DNA from: Phycomyces nitens
Lineage: Eukaryota; Mucoromycota; Mucoromycetes; Mucorales; Phycomycetaceae
Assembly: GCA_022702545.1 (NCBI GenBank)
Contig: JAHRBC010000001.1
Coordinates: forward strand, 5,952,001 to 6,016,000
Length of the DNA stretch: 64,000 bases
Direction of reading: 5' to 3'
Part shown: positions 1 through 10,739 of the stretch, piece by piece
Numbering within the stretch: position 1 is the first letter of the stretch
Layout of the letters: every line of letters begins with the position of its first letter
Notes under the pieces: model-generated
The model's database searches: none
Told to the model about the DNA's origin: nothing
The model's input: only the letters and a program-made list of their open reading frames with translations
Translations under genes and position numbers: made by a program

Positions 1-470
1 ACAGCATCTTCGAACAATTAACAAGGTAAATAATTGCAAATTAACCTCGCTTTATTATTGGGTTATTAACCTGGTATTTGTTTGCCTAGACATTACGCGA
101 TGAAATACGCAAAATATCACGCAATCGCCGAGAGGTTGTTAATGTAGAATATCTGCGTAATGTTATATTGACATTCCTGGAAAAGAAACAAACGAGGGTA
201 AGTAATAAGGTATCTGACGTACCATAACTGACACATTCCCAATGACCGTAGCATCAATTAGTTCCCGTCCTCTCAACCCTGCTCCAATGCTCCAATGTTG
301 ACCAAGCGCATCTCTACAGCCTTGTTCGAAACAAGGCAGCATCATAACCCAATCATTTAAACACAACACGACCCCAGAAAATAATTATACACACATATAT
401 ATACGTGTAATCGACTTTACAAAATTTACTTTACATCACTCTTTTATCTAATTCACCAAATCAACTTAAT
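1..470. other. AT-rich leader region, no gene seen
   Basis: No convincing coding sequence. The only open frame (163-369, minus) is short, has no recognisable domain and no splice partners. The last 100 bp before the CsbD-like gene are AT-rich and would hold its promoter and 5' leader, but I see no clear TATA box. Confidence 0.5.
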
Positions 471-764
471 ATGGATCCCTCAAAGACAAACGCCAAATGG
501 AATAAGACTGCCGGCTCTGTAAAGGAGAACGTTGGCGATGCCATTGGAAACAAGCACATGCAAGGCGAAGGCATGACTCAGAACTCGAGTGGACATGTAG
601 AGGAGATGGGTGCCAAGGCTCAAGGCTACGTCTCGGGTCTTATGGACCAGGCCAAGGGTGCTGTCAATGGCATGGTCGACAGCCTTACCGGAAACGATAC
701 CAGCCGCGCTGGATCAAAGGCTCAGGAGCTTTCTGGTGAAGCTCAGAAGAAGTGGAACTCTTAA
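471..764 (+). CDS. CsbD-like stress-response protein
   Basis: A 97-residue intronless protein. It is highly charged, without cysteine, membrane segments or signal peptide. It reads as a CsbD-like small protein: an N-terminal segment around WNKTAGSVKENVGDAIGN and then a Gly/Ala/Lys/Glu-rich helical second half. CsbD-like proteins are abundant small stress proteins in bacteria and fungi; their biochemical role is not well defined. The start ATG at 471 follows an A/T-rich leader and is the first Met of the frame. The gene is convergent with ATP11, about 150 bp apart; an AATAAA-like run near 808-816 could serve polyadenylation. Confidence 0.8.
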   Translation: MDPSKTNAKWNKTAGSVKENVGDAIGNKHMQGEGMTQNSSGHVEEMGAKAQGYVSGLMDQAKGAVNGMVDSLTGNDTSRAGSKAQELSGEAQKKWNS

Positions 765-912
765 TTTTACTTATCCACTCGACTCTTTAATCATACACTT
801 ATGATTGTAATAAAAAAAACTAGTTACAAATATATATAAATGTGTGTGTATTTGTGAATCAAACTGTCTATCAAACTATAATTTATTATCAACGTATGTT
901 GTTTGATATATT

Positions 913-2125
913 TTAAACCAGACGCTCAACTTCCTCCAACAACTCTTGGTAGTCAAACTCTTGGGGTGCCTTGTGGAATTTCTCTACAAGACCCAGCTTG
1001 CGTTCTCCACCAGTGACATAGAACTGCTGGATAGCAAACACCAAGAACTGGGCATTTTGGGCATCGATCATGCGTGGCTTGTCAGAGATCTCGCCCTTCA
1101 TCAACACAATACCCTTGGACTCGGACAGTTCTGGGAAGTGGGAGATGGTCAGGAAAGGTCTGGCCTCAGATCCCTTGGTCTTGTACTCGAGAAGAGAGGT
1201 AAAGTTGCATTGGTGGAAGTTGAACTGCAACAAGAAGAACTCGATGCCAGATTCTCTAGGCATAGGCAAGACAAACTACAAATCCAAGGAGAATTTAATT
1301 GTGGAAAAACAACATGTCTGTATTGGTTTTACCATGGGAAACTCACGGCTACGCTTGTACAAAGCATCGTAAATCTTGGAAGGAATAACAGCAGTGATGC
1401 AGTCTTTGTCGGAATGATATTCCGTCCAGATCTTGGTAATGCTATCGACGTCTTCATTCTGCAGCAAATCCAGCTTGACAATCTTATCCAAAGACTATTT
1501 ATTTTGTATAGTTTTTAGTCGTCAGTCGTCATTTAGCCATATGTTATATACTTACAGGAGCTGATGAATCATAAGGCATCTTGGCTTTAGCAGTGACTTT
1601 TTCGACAGCTTTGTCTGCGCTTGTCTTTGGGGCAGAAGATGGGTTACGGACTACAGGTGCAGGGGTTGCTTCCTTGCGCTTCTTGAGGGCGTCTTCCTTG
1701 ATCCTCAACTTGAGATCCTCGACGGTAATACCCTCTCTAGTTGTGTATTGTTTGGTTAGTTTGAGGTCTGTGTGCCTGTAATTATAGAAAACTCACTTTT
1801 CAGCTGCCTTTCTAAGCTTCTCTGCGTATTTAGCCTCATAGATGGTCTGGGCGTCAATAGAATGGTGTCTGACAGTTGCTATTTGCAAAAAGTATCAATA
1901 ATAAATTCTAGGATACCATGCTTTCCAGGGCTATCTTTTCTTATTTATCCATATTGAATAATAGTAAACAAGTTACGATATACCATAGCTGTGACGGCCC
2001 CATAGAGAACAGGGCGATGCTGTGAGTCTCATTGTCTGGACATTTACAGCCTTTCTTGGCAAGGCCATGGCCATGCGAGCAGGATTAGCATTGATAATGC
2101 GTCTTGAGAGTGTAGGCAAAATCAT
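913..2125 (-). CDS. ATP11: ATP11, mitochondrial F1-ATP synthase assembly factor
   Basis: Five exons on the minus strand (1984-2125, 1797-1878, 1556-1736, 1333-1494, 913-1275) join in phase to 309 residues. The protein matches the ATP11/ATPAF1 family, which chaperones the F1 beta subunit during ATP synthase assembly in the mitochondrial matrix. Family landmarks are DKIVKLDLL, the WTEYHSDKDCI segment, FPMFVLPMPRESG spanning an exon junction, FTSLLEYKT and the ISHFPELSESKGIVLMKGE strand. The first 60 or so residues are Arg/Ala/Ser-rich and lack acidic residues, as expected for a mitochondrial targeting presequence. Start ATG 2123-2125 is preceded by A at -3. Introns are 57-105 bp with GT-AG ends. 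Confidence 0.92.
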
Positions 2126-4389
2126 GGTTACTTGTTTTACATGTCATTCTCTCATTCTCATTACTTCCTTCAATACCCTGTGACTCTACTATTTCGTGGC
2201 TTGGTAAGGCTAATACGCATGGGTAACCCAATGGCACAACTTTTGATTACTAAAGTGTGTCCATAATCATTCTTAACTTTTGACTTTTATAATGTAAAGA
2301 TTGAGTAGAGAAGACTTTAGAGCTTTCATTTATAGAGGCATAATTCACAAATATTTTACTACTTGTTCATTATTTTTCAAATTCACACCGGCAATTTAGT
2401 ATGAATTCCAAAAAAAAAAACTACTCTTTAACTGATGCTATTTGCCACTATTTAATGTTGTTTTTGTCAAAGCCTCTTGGCTTTCTAGAATGACCTCGGA
2501 ATATGTTCGAATTTTGGCAGTTTGGTTAATACCAGAACAATATTCAGACCACTTTTTTCACTTTAAATTGACAAGGTCCTATTATTCTCCACTATTCTGC
2601 TGCAATCATATTTGTACAATATTTAATATACTTTTTCTTAATAATCGTACGAGTTGTTGTTTTTTTAAAAAAAAAACTTGTTCAAGACTTTCAATCATAA
2701 TGGCAACTGTTGTCTCTAGAGTGGCGTTCAAGCTGTTCGTAAACTTTTAGGACAAAATGTACAAAGTTTTTTCATAAAGATATAGCACTATGCTCTCCCT
2801 TTTTCATGTCTGTATTGTTCAAGTCTCTAAACATTTCAATTAAACTATAGAGAATGATATCTCTAAAGTTTATTTAATCATACTAAAACAAGGACAGATG
2901 ACTTTGACAAGGTAATTTTGATTTTTAACAATTTCCCTGATCCCAACAATAACCGGATCCCAGTGTAATGTTATTATTTTTTATTAAATGAATGTTGCAT
3001 TTCAATAAAACTTGAACATTTTCATGTGTATTATATTGAGTATAGTTACTGGCACAGCCCATTTTATATATATATATTATCAAACAATTAGTTCTCAATG
3101 CAGATCTTGTGAAAGCAAGTATAAATGTATTTATCATAAAATGAGGCCATTTTATAAGATAGGCAATGTTTTATTTGTTGGCTAGATCATCCTACAAAAG
3201 ATTGTTATATTAAAATTAGAAATTGGGGTATTCTTAATAGCAGGCCCCGTTCAACTTGTTTGTATCGTAATTTGGATATCTGGCAACATGCTTTTAAAAT
3301 GAAATAGTACAATAAAGAGCTTTTTGTGGCCATTGAGTATGTGCGCATTTTATCTTTTGATATACTCTGTAGAATGTACTCGTATAAATATTTAAAATGT
3401 CCATTTAACCAATAAAGAATGTATTATTGTACGTCAATAATCTGCATTCTTATTCAAAATCACATCCATGTGGTTGGACATTGATAGACAGTAATTGAAG
3501 GATTGTTTATTTCCATTTATTGGCACTTGATAGCCGCTTAATTGATCCTGTACTTCTTGATAGTCAAGGATTCTCGTGTGTTAGTAAACAATATCACATA
3601 ACAAGCCTTCTCAAAATAAGTTTGTTTGCCTAATTCAGGCTTGACATCCTTGAAAAACTCTTTTAATTTAAACACGGTGAATGATCTTGTCTCTGGATCA
3701 ATCACCTTTACCTCTTTTTAATTTTCTTATTCTATAGCAGAACAAAGCCAATACAATCCACAATAGTTATCCACAGAGTTGCTAATATGGGATCCACTGT
3801 TTTCCGGCTATAAAAAAGCGCGCATCTAGCTACCGCCGAAAGGTTGGGAATTACTAATTTCACTACTACAAAGAATGCTATTCACACTCTTACGGATCCT
3901 ACCCGGGAAAAATCAGACGCTTCATTTGTGGTATCTGTTATTCATTAATTTCTTGAAGTTTCCGTTGTATTTTGACGTAATATCTATCGTACAGTAAAAA
4001 TGAATTATTTTTTCTCGGTATAATTAAAAACAAATTCGCTCATAAAGGCTTTGGTTGGTGTAACTGAGACCATTAAATGAATATCTTTTTATTTTTATTT
4101 TATTTTTTGGAATTGGTTTGAAGTACAAGGCCGTGTAAACGGTTCGCATGGTGAGTTAGTATCTAGCGGTAGCTGGATCGTATCATGTAAAAACTTCTGT
4201 GTGTATCGGCAATGACGCCTTTGGGATACAGAATGACGTAAAGCTCTTGATACTTTACACAGTTTACAAAAGATGGGACAAGAGTCTAGAGCAACAAGAA
4301 GACCTCGTTTTCAAATTATTTGATAAACAGAATCATGTATTCTTGTGCTGCCTATGTCCTGTAAACAGCTTTTGGCTTACATCATTTGA

Positions 4390-4622
4390 AAAAGAATATT
4401 GGCATGCCAGCCTCAAATTAAAGTGAACAACAGGACTCGTGAAACCACAGGTTAAAGTAGAGATGGTTTGTCTTTTAAAGGGCCTTGGCTTTACTGCTTT
4501 TTGAGGCTTTATATATTGTGATGGCTAAACCAACAGTCAGATAAAGTTTTGTGCTCTTATAAAAGCACTGAAGCGTCTTTAACAGATCTATCTCCCATTA
4601 TTTTATCGCAATTTGGCTCACT
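4390..4622. repeat. Diverged dispersed repeat, copy 1
   Basis: Shares an ordered series of words with 37998-38232 on the same strand: CCTCAAATTAAA, then TTAAAGTAGA, GG(C/A)CCTTGG, TTTTGAG(C/G)C, CTCTTA, and finally ATTTGGCTCA after a TTTTATC. Spacing is kept over about 230 bp with numerous substitutions. No protein is preserved in either copy. Confidence 0.55.
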
Positions 4623-5887
4623 ATATTTATAGGTTTTTGCAGTTGATAAAAATACCAAGATTTTATACACTTTGAATGGAATTATGATCCTCTTTGACTC
4701 TCAATATCATCAATCAAACAATCTATTGACTCAAGAGTCAGTAAAACATATGCAAAACAGATAACTAGAGGACCTTCTACCTTTACGAATTCAAGTATTG
4801 GATGAATCGTGTTTTGGTCCTAGAAGACACTAATGGCACCAAGATAATGTTTAACAAATTTTGAACGGATTAAATGAAAGAATTGACATCTTTACAGTAA
4901 ATTGGAGCGGATATATAACATGGCTTGGAGCTGATTTTGAGGGGAAGGGCTTGACCATTTGAAGAATACAAGTCAAGGATAGTAAATCATGGTTACTACG
5001 TGGATATTTTGGCATGTATGCTTTATATTTGGATCAAAGGTCTTTAAACATAAGAAGATGGGTTTTATTTTCCATTAGGATTGTGAAATCTGTCATATAA
5101 ATGGACTTGACTGATGGTAAAATTGATCCCACTAGATCAAAGGCTTTGAAGTATCGCTATCAATAATATCTATATTAAATCTTTAAAGGGCATGTGTAAT
5201 ACTTTTGAATATATTTTTGATCGAATAGTAAATTGCAATACCAACAATTGCTTCAATATAATGTTACAAGAATTGGCGAGATCAGACTTTGGCCACCCAA
5301 TATTCTTGATTGGCAATATGAAGAGTGGCTTCTAGGCATTAATTGATGCCAAGGACAACATAAATGAGTACTAGAATGTCTTGTTTCTGTATACTGTAAA
5401 AGACAAATACGCCAACCTTTATTTTCATAAAACATTCACACATTGACAAGGCTGTTCATAGAGTATTTTTTTAAAAAAATATATGGCGTGTATATTTAAA
5501 TTGACTCTTTAATATGCGTAAACAAATTGCCTGCGATATTGTATATAAAATACTCTCCAAGGCTTGTATGATCTGATATCCTGGAGACACAACGGCTAAT
5601 TTGCTAGTGCGTTAATGGTTATTTTTAGTCCTTGCGATATATAGATATCTTGTAGTTGGAGCCTTTCCAGAAATAGTGTCAAAATACATTTATAATTGAG
5701 ATGCTAAGCCATGCTACCTTTAAAGAAAAGAAGCATTGAGTCTAATTATAAAAAGGCAGCTGTGGTTCTTGTTTAAAAGAAAGATATTGGATCTATAGAA
5801 TCCATAGATTACAATTAGTTTTTTCTTGCTTTAAAATCTATTCAGGATTTTTGACAGAACGAATCATGGACTCAAAGGCGTTGTTGG

Positions 5888-5970
5888 ATATTCATGTAAC
5901 ATCAATACGAGTTATTATCCTTTATAATCTAGTTCACTCGTGTGCTATAATACCGGGAAAACCTCTTTTC
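5888..5970. repeat. Diverged dispersed repeat, copy 1 of a second family
   Basis: Matches 17504-17586 in the same orientation: ATATTCA(T/G)GTAACATCAATA, then ATCCTTTATAAT(C)C/TAG, CTCGTGT and GAAAACCTCTTTT appear in the same order and spacing. Similarity extends weakly upstream on both sides. This is probably an old non-coding mobile-element remnant. Confidence 0.55.
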
Positions 5971-6346
5971 GGCATTTTAGATATACACCTTTTGCCAAAA
6001 TGATGTCGCACTAAAAAAAAATTCAAGCTGTCGCACAATTTCTTTTAAAAAAAAATAGGTCCAGAGTAGTGAAGAGCGCCTTAAGTTTACCACATCTATG
6101 AATCTAGAGTCCAACTTCTCTAGCTACTCAAATGAGCTCAAAAACAAATAATGAGTAATACAAAAGCATTTTAAACTAGAACAGAAAAAGTGTATATGAA
6201 TAGAAAGAAGAAAAGTTCATTATTTTGTTTGAACTTGATACGCACCTTGCACTTTTATGATTCAGCGTTTTTATTTATATTTTTATTTATATGATGAAGT
6301 TGATGAATTATTTGAATTACATATCAAACAAATGAATAAAAGAAAT

Positions 6347-7752
6347 TTATTCCGCAATGAAGCTCTCCCAATCATTGGCAGTCAAAAAGCCTTCATCATT
6401 ATTATCCAAATTTTTAATTTGTTGATCAATGCACTCCGTTATGCGACATTCTTGCTCTTCAAGCTCTAATTCATCACTGGTATTTGAATCATGCGAGCAT
6501 TCTGAACCAGGTGAATCTCTTCTCGAAAGAAGAGGTTACTATTCGTAACACCAATTGGAGCGGCCAGATACTGATACTCCACAGCATCTTTCAAACATGT
6601 CTCGAATATAATCTCGAGCTTCTTCAGATTAATGGCAATATTTCTCTAATCATAGACCAATAAAAGTTGGATCATGTTACCACAGACATAGTATATCAAA
6701 TCTTACTCGTAAGGAAAGCACGGTAAGAAGATAATGGGCAGCTTGTAGCAGGCGATTAAAGGGAGAGGTGGGAATCGAAGCATTGGCCTTTTGGTAATGA
6801 ATGATATCACCAATTTCAGTTATCTTCGATCCGTATATTGTTAGTGTCAGTCCATGAAATTGGGCACTTGACACGTCGATATGATTTATGTTGGACTTGT
6901 AAGGGATTATTGATTTCAGGTATAATAGTCGCTTTTCTCTGAGCCTGTTGCCTTTTTCAAGATCATTCTGTACGGCACCTAGGAAAGCGCTTTCGCACTT
7001 ATCCTCGCACGTGAACATGTCTCCGTAGGCATGATTAAACAAGATCAAATCCACTTTGCAGTATTTTTCCGTGTCATCAATCTTCTTCATCTTCTTTAGA
7101 TACTTGATTGAGGAAGCGTGACATTCAGATCTATTATTGAACACTTGTCAGTCTATCATCATTGCATTTTTATAAAACATACCGTTTGATATTATAGTTT
7201 TTATCAAAAAGAAATGCAGAATCCAGCAAGTCATCATATAACTGCATATAAAACCATGAATCCTTATGATCATGGTTGAGTAGCACCTCATTTTCCCATA
7301 GGGCAATACTATAAAAATGGTTTATTATAAAGGTCAAGGTTAGAATAAAACTTGGTGTGATAGTATATTTAATTCAATTTACAGTTTTGTCAGAGTTATT
7401 GACAGAAATGTAAAACTACCTGTTTGTGGGACAAGAGGTATGCTCTTGACAAGGGAAGGGACTCAATATCTTTGAATGATTTGGTATTGGAAAATCGGAT
7501 AAGGAGCTGCCTCTCCTGCTCATTTGCAGCTAATGACAACGCGATCTCTAGTTTTTTTTCTTTATTTTCTGTGTAATATTGGAAGAATTTAGGATCTTTA
7601 ATATACGGTGCGGTATGAACTGGTGGTCTTTTGCGAGAAAAGGAAGTTATACCCACGGGATAAGAGTGGGGTTGGGGATGAGGCACGCCACAAACGATAC
7701 AGCAAAGTTGTAGAAAGATGTATATTGGGTATTCTCTTAGCGTTTTAGACAA
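6347..7752 (-). pseudogene. Decayed gene of a Mucorales multi-copy hypothetical family
   Basis: Minus-strand coding-like pieces appear in order. First is 7422-7752, including KFFQYYTENKEKKLEIALSL and SFKDIESLPLSRAYLL. Next is about 7190-7310 (ALWENEVLLNHDHKDSWFY, LDSAFLFDKNYNIKR). Then comes 6700-7144 (SECHASSIKYLKKMKKIDD, KYCKVDLILFNHAYG, LHGLTLTIYGSKITEIGDI-like strands). Last is 6347-6645, with an acidic C-terminus ending NDWESFIAE. From memory this resembles a multi-copy hypothetical family of Mucorales genomes; the function is unknown. The join between the first two pieces is out of phase with the only good acceptor (TTTATAG), and a frameshift near 6520 separates the two C-terminal pieces. 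I therefore call it decayed, although unusual splicing cannot be excluded. Confidence 0.55.
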
Positions 7753-7848
7753 TACGAAATGACCAGAGTGACCTATGTCCTCTGCGACAAATACAGACTT
7801 GACAGAAAAAGAACGTGTTTTTTTTCAAAATGGCTGATATCGAGATAA

Positions 7849-8321
7849 TAGAGAGGTTTGGGGATTTTATTTTCACATTCGCTCTTTAGAAAGTCTTTTA
7901 AAGTATGACAAACATCAGGCACATTGTACCTTTCTTTCTTCAATTGAAAACACTTTATTCTATTAAAGATGTCTTGTAGTATTTATTTGCAAAGGACTAG
8001 GATTGCTTAAAATAACGTACACAACGCATTTTGTAAACATTTTTGCGTTTTGAACTTGTTTTAAACCCTTTTTTTATTAATTGTATCTGTCAATATTGAA
8101 TCATAAAACTAACTCGGCACGTATTGTGTTCATCCTTCTTGGGATGTTATTGGATGATAAAGTGACACAACAAAGCGAAAATAACAAAGTTATTTTCACA
8201 TTTTGTGAAGATATACGAGTTATCTTTACATTATGGTACGACTCTGGAGACTAAATCGTAAAATAGATCGCCTTTTATGGAAAATGTGAAAGTGAATATA
8301 ACGGCCCCAAACCTCTCTAAT
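7849..8321. mobile_element. MITE-like element with 15-bp terminal inverted repeats
   Basis: TAGAGAGGTTTGGGG at 7849-7863 is the exact inverse of CCCCAAACCTCTCTA at 8305-8319. The outer TA on each side fits a TA target-site duplication, as in Tc1/mariner-type insertions. Sub-terminal TATTTTCACATT / AATGTGAAAGTGAATA stretches extend the inverted similarity. The roughly 470-bp interior has no coding potential but includes a near-palindrome (GAAAATAACAAAGTTATTTTC, about 8176-8196). I infer a non-autonomous miniature inverted-repeat transposable element. Confidence 0.6.
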
Positions 8322-8329
8322 AAAGTCAT

Positions 8330-9981
8330 AGCCTCAAAGGTAGTACTATAATGTGAAATGGGGTCGTGCGCGGTTCTTGGGAAGCCCCCTCCAGCCCAAA
8401 TTGAACTGAATGTGTGGCCGGACCGGACAACGTCACATATGTAAAGACAACTTGTTGTTTATAGGATTCAAGATCAATTTCAACTAACGCTAATTGTTGT
8501 GAGAAGACTGTAAAAAAGAATAGCAGGAATTCCAACAGAAACACATTTTGCCAAATTAAAGGCGCACCTTAAAACTAAGTTGCTGCAAGAGTTGGCTGTA
8601 AAGACTATACAAAGAATAAATGGTTTTCAATACTAGTAAAAGAGCAAGAATAGATATTTATAGAGATATATTAATGTGGTAGATACAGCCTGAATATCCA
8701 ACTATTAGTGTCTACAGTGTGTCAAATATAAGAATTCAATAAAGTTTAAGAATAAATAAAGAGTTGACACCGCAAGGTGGCTAGGCAGAGAGACATTGTA
8801 GACCATAAGAATAGGTTTTCCCTGGGCTCATTATGATAAATTAGGTGAATATACAAATTGGAGTGGAAAAATCAATCGAGTAAAAAATATATTATATACT
8901 TGCACTTGCTTCTTGTTGCTCGAAATAAATTTTGATCGTAAAGAATAACGGAGATTGATGTATTTCTTTCACATAGCAAAATACTATCTAGATCTATATT
9001 CAGCACAATATAATTCAAGTATAACCAGTGCAGCTACTTTCTTTTTTTAGTATTGGTATTCCAAGATAGCTCAAGGTATTTGAATAAATAAATGTGCAAA
9101 AAAAAATCGAATAAACAGCTTATTAGTAAACGACCAATAAGTACTATTATATATGATGAGCTGATGGTATAAACATCTTTATCAAATTGTTTATGGGTTA
9201 TATGGCCACAAGCATTGCTCACAAATGCGACAGTGTTTAACAAAAGATGTGCATCTGGACCATAAAAGGAATTATAAAATAATAACATGGTTTGTGACTC
9301 TCCAAGTTACCCAAGATTATAACGTACCTGGACCAGTTATGTTGTAGCCAAATAGCAACTCCTTATATTTTCAATAAACCAATAATTAATAAATAAATGA
9401 TATTCTAGCAAAAAAAAGTGGTGTTTTTGGCTCTTTGGATATATACTACTAATTCTTGCAAATTATTAAAGTGTGCCATTAATTTGGCAAAGAAGTATAT
9501 CCCAACAAAGGGCATGTTAGGTTCCAGAGCTCACTACAAAAACAACATTGTATATAATTTATTTTTCTTGGCAGGACTATAAAAATCAGTTGCTCTTTAT
9601 AATGTTGCCATGCATTGTACTACACAAAAACCATGGTTACAAATAGCTGCTAACATGTATACAAATGCTGGGGCTAAAGACATGGGTACCAAAATTAGAC
9701 CAGGTATTCAAAGGGATTCACTTGACATTTTTATATTTGGATGATAGGTTTTCTTTATTGTTCTTTATATACCAGAGTTAATTGTTAACTAATAGTACAA
9801 TATCTATTCGTTTGTTGAGAAAAGACGCAAAATATTGAATGAGGATGAGGGTAAGGATAATCTTTGTCAAAAAGGGGGGAATTTAAAAGGTGGGAAAGGA
9901 TTGTAAGAGAGCCGGTCTCCTCAATAAGAGTATGAGAGATGCAAGTTTTTTTGTTGAGTATTGTTTGGTATTGTTTGGGGT
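8330..9981. other. Intergenic region, no gene supported
   Basis: AT-rich. An open frame at 8326-8544 (minus) begins with a hydrophobic stretch but overlaps the end of the MITE-like element and has no recognisable family, so I do not call it. From about 9555 the sequence is part of a segmental duplication shared with 17830 onward. Confidence 0.45.
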
Positions 9982-10449
9982 TTAGATCTCAACCCACTTG
10001 ATCTTGCCAACACCCTTGTTCATGTTGCCAATGATCTGCTTGAAGAGGACTGGAGTAAGATCGAGATCACCGCTCTTGCAGCCAGGGCAGGCATCGTTGA
10101 TTGTAGCAGTGACAGACTTTCCGGTGGGGCCAGTGATGCGAATCTTCTTGCCACACCACTTGCTCTTCTTGCTCATGTTACCGTACTGGCTCTTGTTCAA
10201 GGCAACAATTTTTGATGAGGAGGATTCCTTGGGGCCACAGGCACCCCAGACACCACCTTCAGTCTCGGGAATGAACCATGTAGCAGTTCCTTTGTAAGTT
10301 GTCTTTCTCTTTTCAAGAACAGAGGTGTGGTTGGAGTAAACAGACTCGGCAATGTTAGAGACCAGCTCAGTGTTGGGGGCAGGGGCAGCTACAGTCAATG
10401 TAGAGGCAAAGGCAACGAGGAAGCCAACGATAGAAATGATGCGGACCAT
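9982..10449 (-). CDS. Secreted RlpA/expansin-like double-psi beta-barrel protein (copy A)
   Basis: An intronless 155-residue protein. Residues 1-21 (MVRIISIVGFLVAFASTLTVA) form a signal peptide, followed by APAP. LEKRK near residue 45 is a likely Kex2 site that would release a mature domain. The C-terminal 105 residues form a double-psi beta-barrel: GTATWFIPETEGGVWGACG, KWCGKKIRITGP and NDACPGCKSGDLDLTP are typical of RlpA-like/barwin-like fungal secreted proteins. Such proteins act at cell walls or as protease inhibitors in some fungi; no activity can be assigned here. A paralogue lies at 18303-18959 in the same orientation. A TATA box sits about 140 bp upstream. Confidence 0.88.
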   Translation of the reverse strand: MVRIISIVGFLVAFASTLTVAAPAPNTELVSNIAESVYSNHTSVLEKRKTTYKGTATWFIPETEGGVWGACGPKESSSSKIVALNKSQYGNMSKKSKWCGKKIRITGPTGKSVTATINDACPGCKSGDLDLTPVLFKQIIGNMNKGVGKIKWVEI

Positions 10450-10586
10450 GTTTGTGATTTTGATTGAATTGAATGTATAGAAAGTGCGAGACTTGAGAAC
10501 GACCAGCGTTGAGATGAAGAGATGTAAAGAAGAAAGAGAGAGATGTGAATGTCAGATTCTATTGTTCTTCCGAGTCGAATATGGCT

Positions 10587-10598
10587 CCTTTTATATGC
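10587..10598 (-). promoter_or_regulatory. TATA box of copy A
   Basis: GCATATAAAAGG on the minus strand, about 140 bp before the start codon. A 45-bp block around it, including the ATTGTTCTTCCGAGTC word, is almost unchanged at the paralogue (19070-19110) although surrounding non-coding DNA has diverged, which supports a promoter role. Confidence 0.65.
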
Positions 10599-10739
10599 AC
10601 CGAAATCAACTCTGTTCATTTAGAACACAGTGTGTGTAGCCAATTATGGGGGAGACCTAAGCGGGAAAAAATTATTGGTTGACTGATACCATATGCTGAG
10701 TCACGGCAAATTTGGGCAGGCAAGGTACCGCAAGATATA

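Larger units (their letters stand above)
2126..6346. other. 4.2-kb AT-rich intergenic region with repeat relics
   Basis: No gene supported. Open frames are short and AT-biased. The stretch contains palindromic T-run/A-run tracts (about 2660-2676 and 5466-5479) and two segments that recur elsewhere in the window as diverged copies: 4390-4622 resembles 37998-38232, and 5888-5970 resembles 17504-17586. These look like remnants of dispersed repeats. Confidence 0.5.

Noticed and set aside
8326..8544. Minus-strand frame with a hydrophobic start
   Set aside because: Abuts the MITE-like right end, has no family, no TATA box and no splice partners.
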